Assembly: GCA_905479835.1 (NCBI GenBank)
Contig: CAJQNZ010000009.1
Coordinates: 62,001 to 126,000 of the forward strand
DNA from: an uncultured Flavobacteriaceae bacterium
Lineage (GTDB): Bacteria; Bacteroidota; Bacteroidia; Flavobacteriales; Flavobacteriaceae
Direction of reading: 5' to 3'
DNA: 64,000 nucleotides
Shown: piece by piece, positions 46,283 through 55,788 of the stretch
How the letters are laid out: the number at the start of each line of letters is the position of its first letter
Numbering within the stretch: the stretch's first letter is position 1
Translations under genes and position numbers: made by a program
The notes under the pieces: model-generated
Databases searched by the model: none
Told to the model about the DNA's origin: nothing
What the model saw: only the letters and a program-made list of their open reading frames with translations

Positions 46283-46309
46283 TTTTTTAATTTTAAGTGT
46301 AATTTACAA

Positions 46310-46735
46310 TTATTGAGTCACTTTAGACTGATAACCGAGTGCATACAATTTTATTTTTTTTATCATTGATACCAATCCGTTGGCTCTTGTTGGAGATAAA
46401 TGCTCTTTTAAACCTATCTCATTTAAAAATTCAGTATCTGAATCCATGATATCTTTTGGATGTTGATTACTATATACACGCAATAATAAAGCAACCATTC
46501 CTTTAGTTAAAATAGCATCACTATCGGCAGTAAATTTAATTATATCATTCTGAAAATCAGAATATAACCAAACTTTTGATTGACACCCTTTTATTAGGTT
46601 TTCATCCAATTTATTTTCATTATTAATCAACGGCAAAGATTTTCCAAGTTCAATGAGATATTCATATCGTTCCATCCAATCATCAAATAGAGAGAATTCA
46701 TCAATAATTTCTTCTTGTATTTCTTTGATAGTCAT
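46310..46735 (-). CDS. sufE: SufE-type cysteine desulfuration protein
   Basis: 141 residues. The sulfur-accepting Cys51 lies in LIKGCQSKVWLYS, preceded by the family block ERYEYLIELGKSLPL and followed by ILTKGMVALLLRVYS. It accepts persulfide sulfur from SufS and delivers it to SufB. The other suf genes are not in this window; this is the tail of the pathway, led by a promoter-like box at 46754. Confidence 0.93.
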   Translation of the reverse strand: MTIKEIQEEIIDEFSLFDDWMERYEYLIELGKSLPLINNENKLDENLIKGCQSKVWLYSDFQNDIIKFTADSDAILTKGMVALLLRVYSNQHPKDIMDSDTEFLNEIGLKEHLSPTRANGLVSMIKKIKLYALGYQSKVTQ

Positions 46736-46753
46736 TTTTTAAATATATTTTTG

Positions 46754-46787
46754 CAAAGGTATATACATCACAACAATTAATAGCAAA
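46754..46787 (-). promoter_or_regulatory. Promoter of the sufE run
   Basis: Minus-strand TACCTTTG (46754-46761), exact TAnnTTTG, with a TTTG at 46784-46787 22 bases further upstream as a candidate -33 element. Confidence 0.45.
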
Positions 46788-46834
46788 TATTAGACCAAAT
46801 AATTAATTGCTTGAGTATTGTAATGAAAGAAATT

Positions 46835-47761
46835 ATGAGTAAATTATTAGCAGTCGGTACGGTAGCATTTGACGCAATTGAAACACCATTTGGAAAAACA
46901 GATAAAATTCTTGGAGGTTCAGGAACCTTTGTAGGATTGGCAGCATCACAGTTTGGTGTGGAAACAGGAGTTGTTTCGGTTGTAGGAGGAGATTTTCCAC
47001 AATCTTATTTAGACATGATGAATTCCAAAGGAATAAATACTTCTGGTATTGAGATTATCAAAGAAGGGAAAACATTTTTTTGGAGCGGAAAATATCATAA
47101 TGATATGAATTCAAGAGATACATTGGTTACTGAATTGAATGTTTTAGAAAATTTTACACCTGTAGTTCCTGATAGTTTTAAAAATGCTGGAATTGTAATG
47201 TTGGGAAATTTACATCCTTTAACTCAAGCTTCTGTTCTTGATCAAATGACTGAACAACCTAAACTTGTTGTACTTGACACAATGAATTTCTGGATGGATA
47301 TCGCATTGGATGATTTACATGCTGTTTTAAAGCGAGTAGATGTAATTACAATTAATGATGAAGAGGCTCGTCAGTTAAGTGGAGAATATTCACTTGTAAA
47401 TGCTGCAAAAAAAATTCACACAATGGGTCCAAAATATGTGGTGATTAAAAAAGGGGAACATGGAGCCTTACTATTTAATGATGGTAAAATGTTTTATGCT
47501 CCAGCATTACCCCTTGCTGAAGTTTTTGACCCTACAGGAGCAGGAGATACATTTGCAGGAGGTTTTTGTGGATACCTAGCTAAGACTGAAAATATTTCAT
47601 TTGAAAATATGAAAAATGCAATTATATATGGTTCCAATTTAGCTTCGTTCTGTGTAGAAAAGTTTGGAACTGAAAGAATGCAAAACTTAAATAAAGAGGA
47701 AGTGTATAAGCGCTTGGAGGCGTTTAAAGAATTAACACAATTTGATATAGAATTATCATAA
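46835..47761 (+). CDS. PfkB-family carbohydrate/nucleoside kinase
   Basis: 308 residues from ATG at 46835 (MSKLLAVGTVAFDAIE), the usual PfkB beginning; an ATG at 46823 and a TTG at 46811 lie upstream in frame. Substrate loop GGSGTFVGLAA near 32-42, and the PfkB signature DPTGAGDTFAGGF near 235-247 with the catalytic Asp. Substrate not determinable; neighbouring purine-type amidotransferase would fit a nucleoside or ribosyl kinase. A terminator separates it from the next gene. Confidence 0.88.
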   Translation: MSKLLAVGTVAFDAIETPFGKTDKILGGSGTFVGLAASQFGVETGVVSVVGGDFPQSYLDMMNSKGINTSGIEIIKEGKTFFWSGKYHNDMNSRDTLVTELNVLENFTPVVPDSFKNAGIVMLGNLHPLTQASVLDQMTEQPKLVVLDTMNFWMDIALDDLHAVLKRVDVITINDEEARQLSGEYSLVNAAKKIHTMGPKYVVIKKGEHGALLFNDGKMFYAPALPLAEVFDPTGAGDTFAGGFCGYLAKTENISFENMKNAIIYGSNLASFCVEKFGTERMQNLNKEEVYKRLEAFKELTQFDIELS

Positions 47762-47766
47762 ATAGG

Positions 47767-47795
47767 AATCCGCGTATAATAACGCGGATTTTTTT
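47767..47795 (+). terminator. Terminator after the PfkB gene
   Basis: AATCCGCG pairs with CGCGGATT over an 8-base loop, followed by TTTTT. Confidence 0.8.
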
Positions 47796-47824
47796 ATACT
47801 AAAAAGTAACAATCTAAAGAAACA

Positions 47825-49723
47825 ATGAGCGACGCTATTAAACACGAATGTGGAATTGCATTGGTAAGACTTTTAAAACCACTTGATTTTTACAAGCAGA
47901 AATATGGCACGGCATTTTATGGTATAAATAAAATGTACTTGTTAATGGAAAAACAGCACAATCGTGGTCAAGATGGAGCAGGATTTGCAAGTGTAAAATT
48001 TGACATGAAACCAGGATCTCGCTATATCAGTAGAGTCCGTTCGACTGAACAACAACCTATTCAAGATATTTTTGCTCAAATAAACCAACGTTTAAACAGG
48101 ATTCTTGAAGAGAATCCAACTAAAATCCATGATACTCAATGGCAGAAGGAAAATATGCCTTATATCGGCGAACTTTCTTTAGGGCATGTGCGTTATGGAA
48201 CATTTGGAAAAAACAGCATTGAGAGTGTACATCCCTTTTTACGTCAAAATAATTGGAAACATAAAAGTTTAATAGTTGCAGGAAACTTTAATTTGACCAA
48301 TTCTAATGAGATCATGCAAGAATTGGTTGAGTTAGGTCAACATCCTAAAGAAAATACGGATACAGTTTCTGTGATGGAAAAAATAGGACATTTTCTAGAT
48401 GATGAAGTTGAAAAAATATATCAAAAATGTAAGAAAAAAGGGATTAGTAAAAAAGATGCATCTTCCGTTATTGCAGAAAAATTAAAAGTTCATAAAGTTT
48501 TAAAAAGAGCAGCTAAAAGTTGGGATGGAGGATATGCAATGGCCGGATTGATGGGTCATGGAGATGCATTCGTATTGCGGGATCCAGCAGGAATACGTCC
48601 AGCATTTTATTATCAAGATGATGAAGTTGTAGTTGTTGCATCCGAGCGACCAGTTATTCAAACAGTTTTTAATGTTCCTATCGAAGAAGTAAAAGAACTT
48701 GAAAGAGGGCATGCGCTTATTGTAAAAAAAGATGGAGAAGTAAGTATCAAGCCAGTTTTAGAACAATTACCGAAAAAATCATGTTCGTTTGAAAGAATTT
48801 ATTTCTCTCGAGGAAGTGATGCGGATATTTATCAAGAAAGGAAAAACTTAGGAAAAAATGTATTTCCACAGATTCTTTCTAGAATCAATCAAGATATAGA
48901 AAATACGGTCTTTTCTTTTATTCCAAATACTGCAGAGACATCTTTTTATGGAATGTTCGAAGCTGCAGAAGATTTTTTGAACAGGCAAAAAACAAAGATT
49001 TTACTCGATGGTAATCATGCTCTTTCTGCTGAGAAAGTAACGAAGATATTATCTGTAAGAGCAAGAATGGAAAAAATTGCGATAAAAGATGTAAAACTTC
49101 GAACTTTTATCGCTGATGATAATTCAAGAGATGATCTTGTTGCGCATGTATATGACGTTACTTACGGAGTTGTAAAACCAACTGACAATCTTGTAATTAT
49201 TGACGATAGTATTGTCAGAGGAACGACATTGAAAAAGAGTATTATTAAAATTTTAAATAGATTAAATCCAGAAAAAATAGTGGTAGTTTCTTCCGCTCCT
49301 CAGATTCGTTATCCAGATTGTTATGGAATTGATATGGCTAGAATTGGAGACTTTATTGCTTTCAGAGCAGCATTGGAGTTACTTCATGAAACAAAACAAT
49401 ATCACATTGTAGATGAAGTATACGAAAAATGTAAATCACAGAAAGAAATAGAAGGTGCAGAAGTTCAGAATTTTGTAAAAGAGATTTACGCTCCTTTTTC
49501 TGACCAACAGATTTCTGACAAAATTGCTCAGATGTTGAAAACAGAAGAAGTGAATTGCGATGTAGAAGTGATCTATCAGACTGTTGAAAACCTTCACAAG
49601 GCATGTCCAGACCATAAAGGAGATTGGTATTTTACTGGTGATTATCCAACTCCAGGAGGAATACGAGTTGTGAATTCAGCCTTTATTAATTTCTATGAAG
49701 GAAGAAGTGAAAGAGCATATTAG
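47825..49723 (+). CDS. PurF-like amidophosphoribosyltransferase, long paralog
   Basis: 632 residues. Class II glutaminase domain at the N-terminus, but the nucleophile is Cys9 (SDAIKHECGIALVRL), so the 8 preceding residues must be a propeptide removed for activity. GHVRYGTFG near 120, and the C-terminal type I phosphoribosyltransferase PRPP loop VIIDDSIVRGTTLKKS near 458-473. A lysine-rich insertion lies near 190-225. It is about 120 residues longer than canonical PurF and is best regarded as a Bacteroidetes paralog; a separate purF may lie elsewhere. It follows a PfkB kinase, a likely functional neighbour. Confidence 0.85.
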   Translation: MSDAIKHECGIALVRLLKPLDFYKQKYGTAFYGINKMYLLMEKQHNRGQDGAGFASVKFDMKPGSRYISRVRSTEQQPIQDIFAQINQRLNRILEENPTKIHDTQWQKENMPYIGELSLGHVRYGTFGKNSIESVHPFLRQNNWKHKSLIVAGNFNLTNSNEIMQELVELGQHPKENTDTVSVMEKIGHFLDDEVEKIYQKCKKKGISKKDASSVIAEKLKVHKVLKRAAKSWDGGYAMAGLMGHGDAFVLRDPAGIRPAFYYQDDEVVVVASERPVIQTVFNVPIEEVKELERGHALIVKKDGEVSIKPVLEQLPKKSCSFERIYFSRGSDADIYQERKNLGKNVFPQILSRINQDIENTVFSFIPNTAETSFYGMFEAAEDFLNRQKTKILLDGNHALSAEKVTKILSVRARMEKIAIKDVKLRTFIADDNSRDDLVAHVYDVTYGVVKPTDNLVIIDDSIVRGTTLKKSIIKILNRLNPEKIVVVSSAPQIRYPDCYGIDMARIGDFIAFRAALELLHETKQYHIVDEVYEKCKSQKEIEGAEVQNFVKEIYAPFSDQQISDKIAQMLKTEEVNCDVEVIYQTVENLHKACPDHKGDWYFTGDYPTPGGIRVVNSAFINFYEGRSERAY

Positions 49724-49745
49724 AATTAAGGAAACAGTTAAAATT

Positions 49746-49776
49746 AAAAAACCCAAAGCAACGCTTTGGGTTTTTT
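49746..49776. terminator. Bidirectional terminator
   Basis: AAAAAACCCAAAGC and GCTTTGGGTTTTTT form a 14-bp stem with a 3-base loop between convergent genes. Confidence 0.88.
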
Positions 49777-49797
49777 AATTTTTATAAAAAGTGAAAC

Positions 49798-50406
49798 TTA
49801 TTTAGCTTCAGCGTAACGTCTTTCAACTTCGTTCCAATTGATCACATTAAAAAATGCTTGTACGTAGTCAGGACGACGGTTTTGATAGTTCAAGTAGTAT
49901 GCATGTTCCCATACATCTAATCCTAAAATAGGTGTTCCTCCGCAAGAAACTCCAGGCATTAAGGGATTGTCTTGATTAGGAGTAGAACAAATCTCAACTT
50001 TTCCTCCTTTATGAACACATAACCAAGCCCATCCAGAACCAAAACGAGTTCCTGCAGCCTTAGTAAAAGCATCTTTAAAAGCGTCTACTGATCCATAAGC
50101 AGCTTCAATTGCATCTTTTAAATCTCCTGATAAATATCCTTTTCCTTCAGGATTCATTACTTCCCAGAATAATGAGTGATTGTAAAACCCTCCACCATTA
50201 TTTCTAACACCAGCATTATTCATATCAAGATTTTCAAGAATATCTTCAATAGATTTTCCTTCAAGATTTGTTCCTGTAATTGCAGCATTTAATTTTGTTG
50301 TATATCCATTATGATGTTTACCATGGTGAATTTCCATAGTTCTTGCATCTATATTTGGTTCTAGCGCGTCATACGCGTATCCTAATTTTGGTAACTCAAA
50401 AGCCAT
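49798..50406 (-). CDS. sodA: Manganese superoxide dismutase
   Basis: 202 residues; dismutes superoxide to O2 and H2O2. Metal ligands His27 ([12 protein letters not shown]), His77 ([12 protein letters not shown]), Asp164 and His168 ([12 protein letters not shown]). The GGG before FYNH and the QDNPLM segment favour manganese over iron. No signal peptide, so cytosolic. Own -7 box upstream. Confidence 0.94.
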   Translation of the reverse strand: MAFELPKLGYAYDALEPNIDARTMEIHHGKHHNGYTTKLNAAITGTNLEGKSIEDILENLDMNNAGVRNNGGGFYNHSLFWEVMNPEGKGYLSGDLKDAIEAAYGSVDAFKDAFTKAAGTRFGSGWAWLCVHKGGKVEICSTPNQDNPLMPGVSCGGTPILGLDVWEHAYYLNYQNRRPDYVQAFFNVINWNEVERRYAEAK

Positions 50407-50443
50407 AATTATATATTTTATTGTTAAGTTAAATTTCTTTTTT

Positions 50444-50451
50444 CAAAGGTA
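50444..50451 (-). promoter_or_regulatory. -7 promoter box for sodA
   Basis: Minus-strand TACCTTTG, exact TAnnTTTG, 37 bases before the ATG. Confidence 0.45.
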
Positions 50452-50522
50452 GTAAAGAAAACCGATACTTTGAAATATGTAGATTGATACAATTTATACG
50501 AGTATCAATTTCTATTATAAAC

Positions 50523-51545
50523 TTAATATTTAGCATTTTCAGGATATTTAGCCATAAACTCTTCGGCTACTTTTACCATATTTTTACTTCCGCAAAAGAA
50601 AGGTACACGTTGGTGTAATTCCGTTGGATCAATTTCCATGATACGCTTGTATCCATCAGAAGCAACTCCATTTGCTTGCTCAGCAAGAAAAGCCATAGGA
50701 TTGCATTCATATAACAACCTCAATTTTCCTTTTGGAGATCTTGTACTTGTAGGATAGATATAGATTCCTCCTTTAATCATATTTCTATGAAAATCTGAAA
50801 CTAAAGAGCCAATATAGCGAGATGTATAAGGTCGATTGTCTTCTTCCGCTTGACAATATTTCAAATAATCCTTAACTCCTTGAGGAAAATGAACGTAATT
50901 CCCTTCATTAATTGAATAAATATCTCCATCCTCAGGAAATTTCATATCTGGATGTGAAAGATAAAATGTACCAATAGCTGGATTTAGTGTAAATCCATTA
51001 ACACCATGACCTGTTGTAAATACAATCATTGTAGAAGTTCCATATACAATATATCCAGCGGCAACTTGTTCAGTCCCTTTTTGTAAAAAATCTTCTAGTT
51101 GAGCAGGAGAACCAATAGGTGTTACTCTTCTATAAATAGAAAAAATAGTACCTACAGATACATTCACATCAACATTGGATGAACCATCAAGTGGATCAAT
51201 TAAAACAACATACTTGTTATCGTTTTTCCCATTACTACTCTTTATTGAGACATAATTATCTTCTTCTTCACTTGCAATCCCACAGACAATTTGACGGTTA
51301 GTCATTGTCTGCATAAAGATATCATTAGCATAAACATCAAGTTTTTGTTGTGTCTCACCTTGAATATTGGTATCTCCAGCACTTCCTAAAATATCGACCA
51401 ATCCAGCCTTATTTACTTCATGATTTACTACTTTAGCGGCTAGACGAATGGAATTTATAAGTCTTGATAATTCACCAGAAGAATATTGAAAGTGTTTTTG
51501 ATTGCCAATAATAAATTCTCCAAGGGTTGAATGCTTTTGAGTCAT
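50523..51545 (-). CDS. fbp: Fructose-1,6-bisphosphatase, class I
   Basis: 340 residues; gluconeogenic phosphatase. Metal-binding loop [20 protein letters not shown] near 119-138, [33 protein letters not shown] and [21 protein letters not shown] near 278-300 are all class I hallmarks. Stands alone between sodA and a divergent acetyltransferase gene. Confidence 0.96.
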   Translation of the reverse strand: MTQKHSTLGEFIIGNQKHFQYSSGELSRLINSIRLAAKVVNHEVNKAGLVDILGSAGDTNIQGETQQKLDVYANDIFMQTMTNRQIVCGIASEEEDNYVSIKSSNGKNDNKYVVLIDPLDGSSNVDVNVSVGTIFSIYRRVTPIGSPAQLEDFLQKGTEQVAAGYIVYGTSTMIVFTTGHGVNGFTLNPAIGTFYLSHPDMKFPEDGDIYSINEGNYVHFPQGVKDYLKYCQAEEDNRPYTSRYIGSLVSDFHRNMIKGGIYIYPTSTRSPKGKLRLLYECNPMAFLAEQANGVASDGYKRIMEIDPTELHQRVPFFCGSKNMVKVAEEFMAKYPENAKY

Positions 51546-51607
51546 AACGTTTTTAAACTATTAGAATACAAATATCGCATTTTTTAATTTTAAAACATTT
51601 AAATTAT

Positions 51608-52090
51608 ATGAATTTCTCAATCAGAAAAGGAGTAAAAAGTGATGCTGGGTCAATTTTAAAATTGATACATGAACTTGCAATTTTTGAAAACGAACCTGAA
51701 GCAGTTGAAGTAACTGTTGAAGATCTTGAAAAAGATGGTTTTGGAAAAAACCCTTTATTTCAAGTAATAGTTGCAGAAAAGCAAGATGAGGTTGTAGGAA
51801 TGGCGTTGTATTATTATCGATATTCTACTTGGAAAGGGAAAACGATCCATTTAGAAGATTTAATTGTTACTGATGCTATGAGAGGAAAAAATATAGGAGG
51901 AGCCTTGTATGAAACAATTTTGAAACAAGGGTATGAAGAGAAGGTTCGTCGAGTAGAATGGGTTGTTCTGGATTGGAATACTCCGGCGCGTGATTTTTAT
52001 TTAAATTCGGGAGCCAAAATTCTAGAAGGATGGGAAACGGTTCAAATGAATGAAGACGGAATTAAAAAGTATGTTTTAAATAGAATGTAA
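51608..52090 (+). CDS. GNAT N-acetyltransferase, diamine/thialysine acetyltransferase-like
   Basis: 160 residues. Acetyl-CoA loop RGKNIGGALYE near 99-109 and the subgroup block IHLEDLIVTDAMRG, with the C-terminal WVVLDWNTPARDFYLNSGA characteristic of the spermidine/spermine and thialysine N-acetyltransferase group. Substrate is probably a small amine but unverified. 11 bases upstream of the aspartate kinase gene, so co-transcribed. Confidence 0.85.
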   Translation: MNFSIRKGVKSDAGSILKLIHELAIFENEPEAVEVTVEDLEKDGFGKNPLFQVIVAEKQDEVVGMALYYYRYSTWKGKTIHLEDLIVTDAMRGKNIGGALYETILKQGYEEKVRRVEWVVLDWNTPARDFYLNSGAKILEGWETVQMNEDGIKKYVLNRM

Positions 52091-52101
52091 AAGTTTATAA
52101 A

Positions 52102-53349
52102 ATGAAAATTTTCAAATTTGGAGGCGCATCTGTAAAAAATGCAGATAGTATAAAAAATGTAGCAAAAGTCTTACAAAATGAAGGGTTAAATAACAAGCTT
52201 GTAGTGATTTCTGCAATGGGAAAAATGACCAATGCATTTGAAGAAATTGTCAATTCATATTGTGATAAAAGTGAAAATTTAACAAATAAAATCTCACATG
52301 TAAGAGATTTTCATTATTCAATTTTAAATGATTTATTTTTAAATAAATCACATTCGATTTATATAACTGTTGAGCAGTTATTTGCTCAAATGAGCGAATT
52401 TATGGCTCAAAATAAATTAAAGGATTATAATTACATTTATGATCAGATAGTAAGTAATGGTGAATTGTTATCTACTCTTATCGTAAGTGCATATTTGTCT
52501 GAAATTGAGATTAAAAACACTTGGATTGACGTAAGAGATTTTATCAAGACCGATAGTTCCTATCGAGATGCTCAAGTTGCTTGGGACTTGACAAATGAAA
52601 TAATATCAAATGAGATTGATATAAATGAACTTACCATTACACAAGGGTTTTTAGGAGGAAGTGAGGGAAAAACAACAACACTAGGAAGAGAAGGTTCTGA
52701 TTATACTGCGGCAATTTTCGCATATTGTCTTGATGCAGAAAGTGTAACCATCTGGAAAGATGTTGATGGTGTTTTAAATGCGGATCCGAGACACTTTCAA
52801 GACACAACATTACTAGATGTTATATCTTATGAAGAGGCTATTGAGCTTGCTTTTTATGGCGCATCTGTAATTCATCCCAAAACTTTAAAACCACTTGAAA
52901 ATAAATTGATTCCACTTCAAGTTCGATCGTTTTTAAATTTAGAAAAAAAAGGAACAATAGTTCAAAAAGGTATAGGTATTTCTCCAAAAGTTCCTTGTTT
53001 TATTTTGAAGGAAAAACAAATATTAATTTCTATTTCAGCACTCGACTTTTCCTTTATGGTGGAGCATAACTTAAGCGACATTTTTAAAGAATTACATAAA
53101 TATAGATTAAAAGTGAATTCAATTCAAAATTCAGCATTAAGTTTTTCTGTATGCGTTGAAGACAATTTTAACAATATCAACAAGTTTTTAAAAGAGATAA
53201 AAGTCAAGTATAAAGTTATATATAATGAAAATGTAACGTTATTTACAATTCGACATTTTGACACAAAAACAATATCTGAAATCGAAAAAAATCATAAAGT
53301 ATTATTGAAACAAATAAGTACAGAAACCATCCAAATTGTAGTAGAATAG
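52102..53349 (+). CDS. Aspartate kinase, monofunctional
   Basis: 415 residues; phosphorylates aspartate, the first step to lysine, threonine and methionine. N-terminal KFGGASVKNADSIKNV (5-20), VSNGELLST near 125, and LGREGSDYTAAIFAYCL near 203-220 with substrate-binding Arg. The C-terminal 120 residues show two ACT-like regions, poorly conserved, so feedback regulation cannot be judged. Not fused to homoserine dehydrogenase. Shares a transcript with the GNAT gene before it. Confidence 0.92.
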   Translation: MKIFKFGGASVKNADSIKNVAKVLQNEGLNNKLVVISAMGKMTNAFEEIVNSYCDKSENLTNKISHVRDFHYSILNDLFLNKSHSIYITVEQLFAQMSEFMAQNKLKDYNYIYDQIVSNGELLSTLIVSAYLSEIEIKNTWIDVRDFIKTDSSYRDAQVAWDLTNEIISNEIDINELTITQGFLGGSEGKTTTLGREGSDYTAAIFAYCLDAESVTIWKDVDGVLNADPRHFQDTTLLDVISYEEAIELAFYGASVIHPKTLKPLENKLIPLQVRSFLNLEKKGTIVQKGIGISPKVPCFILKEKQILISISALDFSFMVEHNLSDIFKELHKYRLKVNSIQNSALSFSVCVEDNFNNINKFLKEIKVKYKVIYNENVTLFTIRHFDTKTISEIEKNHKVLLKQISTETIQIVVE

Positions 53350-53355
53350 ATTTTG

Positions 53356-53363
53356 TACATTTG
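53356..53363 (+). promoter_or_regulatory. -7 promoter box for the OlsF-like gene
   Basis: TACATTTG, exact TAnnTTTG, 24 bases before the ATG, just after the aspartate kinase stop; suggests independent expression. Confidence 0.5.
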
Positions 53364-53387
53364 TTTGTTTTAAAAATTTAAAAATAA

Positions 53388-55205
53388 ATGGGCTTAGTTA
53401 CCGCCAAAGAAGTTGCAAAAGCAGTAAATCTTGATAAATATGGGTTTATTGGGACTTTTTGTGGTTGGTTATTGATGAAATTACTCAGAATCTCTACGCT
53501 TAATAAAATTTATAATAAACACAAGCACCTTTCTGACGTTGCTTTTTTTGATTCGTTACTTGATGATCTACAGATTCAATTTGAAATTCCGGAAGAAGAT
53601 TTAAATCGTATTCCAAAAGAGGGAGCTTTTATAACAATTTCCAATCATCCTCTAGGAGGAATAGACGGGATTCTACTACTGAAATTATTAGTAAAAAAGC
53701 GTCCAGATTATAGGATCATTGCCAATTTTTTATTGCATAGAATTGAGCCAATGAAGCCCTATATCATGCCAGTAAATCCATTTGAAGATAGAAAAGACGT
53801 TAAGTCTAGTGTTGCAGGAGTTAAAGAAGCTTTAATGCACATTAGAGAAAATAGGCCTTTAGGAATTTTTCCAGCAGGAGAAGTTTCTACATATAAAGAT
53901 GGAAAGTTAATGGTTGATAAACCTTGGGAAGAAGGAGCAATAAAGTTGATCAAAAAAGCCAATGTTCCTATTATTCCTATTTATTTTCATGCAAAAAACA
54001 GTCGTCTTTTTTATGTACTTTCAAAAATAAATGACACGTTGCGAACTGCAAAATTACCTTCGGAATTGTTATCTCAAAAACAGCGAGTAATTAAAGTAAG
54101 AATAGGAAAACCTATTTCGGTTAAAGATCAAGATGAATACGATTCTTTAGATGATTTTCACGAATTTATCAGAAAGAAAACATATATGCTTGCCAATCCT
54201 TTTGAAAAAGAAGGAAAAACAATTTCTGAAGCTGCGAATTCATTAAAAATTCCGAAAGAGCCAAAGCAGATTGTCTCTCAGAAAGATGTGAACCCTATGA
54301 TTGAGGAAGTTAATGTATTAAGGGAGAACGGAGATCGGATGATGGAGAGTAAAAATTATGAAGTTTTTTTTGCAAGTGCAGATAAAATTCCAAACCTATT
54401 ATATGAGATTGGAAGATTGCGAGAAATTACATTTCGAGAAGTAGGAGAGGGAACCAACAATTCTATAGATTTAGATGATTTTGATAAGCATTATCACCAT
54501 CTTTTTTTATGGGATTCATTAAAAAAACGGTTAGTTGGAGCCTATAGAATGGGACTTGGAGACACTATTTATAAAAAGTATGGAATTGAAGGATTTTATG
54601 TTCAGACGCTTTTTAAGTTTGAACCAGAAATGTTCACCATGATGAGTAAAACCATCGATATTGGGAGAGCATTTATTGTAAAAGAATACCAACAAAAACC
54701 GATGCCTTTGTTCTTTTTATGGAAAGGAATTGTTCATGTAACCTTGCGTTATCCCGAACATAAATATTTAACAGGAGGTGTAAGTATTTCCAATCAATTT
54801 TCAAATTTTTCAAAATCTCTTATGATTGAGTTTATGAAATCGCATTATTACGATCCTTATATTGCTCAATATATTCACCCTAAAAAAGAATATAAAGTAA
54901 AGTTGAAAGATGCAGATAGAGAATTTGTTTTTGACGCGACACAATCTGATTTAAACAAATTTGATCGAGTTATTGACGAGTTGGAACCAGGAAATTTAAG
55001 AATGCCAGTTCTTATTAAAAAATACATTAAACAGAATGCTAAATTGGTTGCTTTTAATGTTGATCCGAAATTCAATAACGCTATTGATGGACTTATATTT
55101 TTAAAAATTTCTGATATTCCAGAAAGCACTGTACGTCCAGTAATGGAAGAATTTCAAGCCGAACTTGAGCAAAAGGCTGCTTCTGTTGAAGAAAATTCAA
55201 AGTGA
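53388..55205 (+). CDS. Bifunctional acyltransferase (OlsF-like, aminolipid synthesis)
   Basis: 605 residues with two domains. The first 300 are a PlsC-like acyltransferase: SNHPLGGIDG (His, five residues, Asp) near 85-93, GIFPAGEVSTY near 160-170 and VPIIPIYFHAKN. From about 310 to 545 is a GNAT-type N-acyltransferase of the OlsB/hemolysin group (EIGRLREITFREVGEG, YRMGLGDTI, DIGRAFIVKEYQQKPM). The same domain order occurs in OlsF, which makes ornithine lipids; glycine or other amino-acid lipids are alternatives in Bacteroidetes. A membrane-peripheral enzyme. Confidence 0.88.
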   Translation: MGLVTAKEVAKAVNLDKYGFIGTFCGWLLMKLLRISTLNKIYNKHKHLSDVAFFDSLLDDLQIQFEIPEEDLNRIPKEGAFITISNHPLGGIDGILLLKLLVKKRPDYRIIANFLLHRIEPMKPYIMPVNPFEDRKDVKSSVAGVKEALMHIRENRPLGIFPAGEVSTYKDGKLMVDKPWEEGAIKLIKKANVPIIPIYFHAKNSRLFYVLSKINDTLRTAKLPSELLSQKQRVIKVRIGKPISVKDQDEYDSLDDFHEFIRKKTYMLANPFEKEGKTISEAANSLKIPKEPKQIVSQKDVNPMIEEVNVLRENGDRMMESKNYEVFFASADKIPNLLYEIGRLREITFREVGEGTNNSIDLDDFDKHYHHLFLWDSLKKRLVGAYRMGLGDTIYKKYGIEGFYVQTLFKFEPEMFTMMSKTIDIGRAFIVKEYQQKPMPLFFLWKGIVHVTLRYPEHKYLTGGVSISNQFSNFSKSLMIEFMKSHYYDPYIAQYIHPKKEYKVKLKDADREFVFDATQSDLNKFDRVIDELEPGNLRMPVLIKKYIKQNAKLVAFNVDPKFNNAIDGLIFLKISDIPESTVRPVMEEFQAELEQKAASVEENSK

Positions 55206-55241
55206 GATTTATTACCTCGAGTTTATATATTTATTTTTTTA

Positions 55242-55739
55242 TTAGCAACAATTACTTGCAGGATCACAACTTGATATCTGAGCGTTTAAACCTTTTTCTT
55301 TAACTTCAGAGATACCACAGATATCAATAGCCTTACAACGTGTATCTTCAATACTTAGTTTGAAAATAATTGCATTATCTTTTACTTCAAACTCTTGAAT
55401 ATACAATTGTGCAGTATTAAAAGCCGCGTTACTATATTCAATTTTAACTTCAGATTCATTGTCGTAGGGTTTTAAGTTTCCGACTCTATTAAGTATTTCT
55501 AATGCTTTGTCAACTTTCATGTAATCTATTTTACCCAATTCTTGAGGGCTTTCCCATAATTGAATAATTGTTTCATTCCATGCATCCGTTTTTCCTCCAC
55601 AATCAACAGAATCAATTTTTATATGTTTTACTTCAGTGATATGATAATTTGTCCCAACCAATAAATTGGGTGCATATTCAAAGAGTAGTCCTTTCTCTTT
55701 ATTTTTCTCTAATACGGATAATAATTCTTTTGTTCTCAT
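55242..55739 (-). CDS. DUF6428 family protein, ArsR partner
   Basis: 165 residues. Starts MRTKELLSVLEKNKEKGLLFEYAPN; contains Cys residues in VDCGGKTDAWNE, ETRC-like DTRCKAIDICGI and a terminal cluster SSCDPASNCC, a metalloid- or metal-binding look. DUF6428 is a family of unknown function commonly beside ArsR. It lies downstream of the arsR gene, and the gap between them carries a copy of the ArsR-type operator sequence. Confidence 0.85.
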   Translation of the reverse strand: MRTKELLSVLEKNKEKGLLFEYAPNLLVGTNYHITEVKHIKIDSVDCGGKTDAWNETIIQLWESPQELGKIDYMKVDKALEILNRVGNLKPYDNESEVKIEYSNAAFNTAQLYIQEFEVKDNAIIFKLSIEDTRCKAIDICGISEVKEKGLNAQISSCDPASNCC

Positions 55740-55754
55740 GACGATTCTATTTGT

Positions 55755-55770
55755 ATCGTATTATTACGAT
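55755..55770. promoter_or_regulatory. ArsR-type operator, copy 2
   Basis: ATCGTATTATTACGAT, differing at one base from the core of the large palindrome before arsR. It lies between arsR and the DUF6428 gene, 16 bases before the latter's ATG. Confidence 0.6.
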
Positions 55771-55788
55771 GGTTAATGTAAAATTTTT

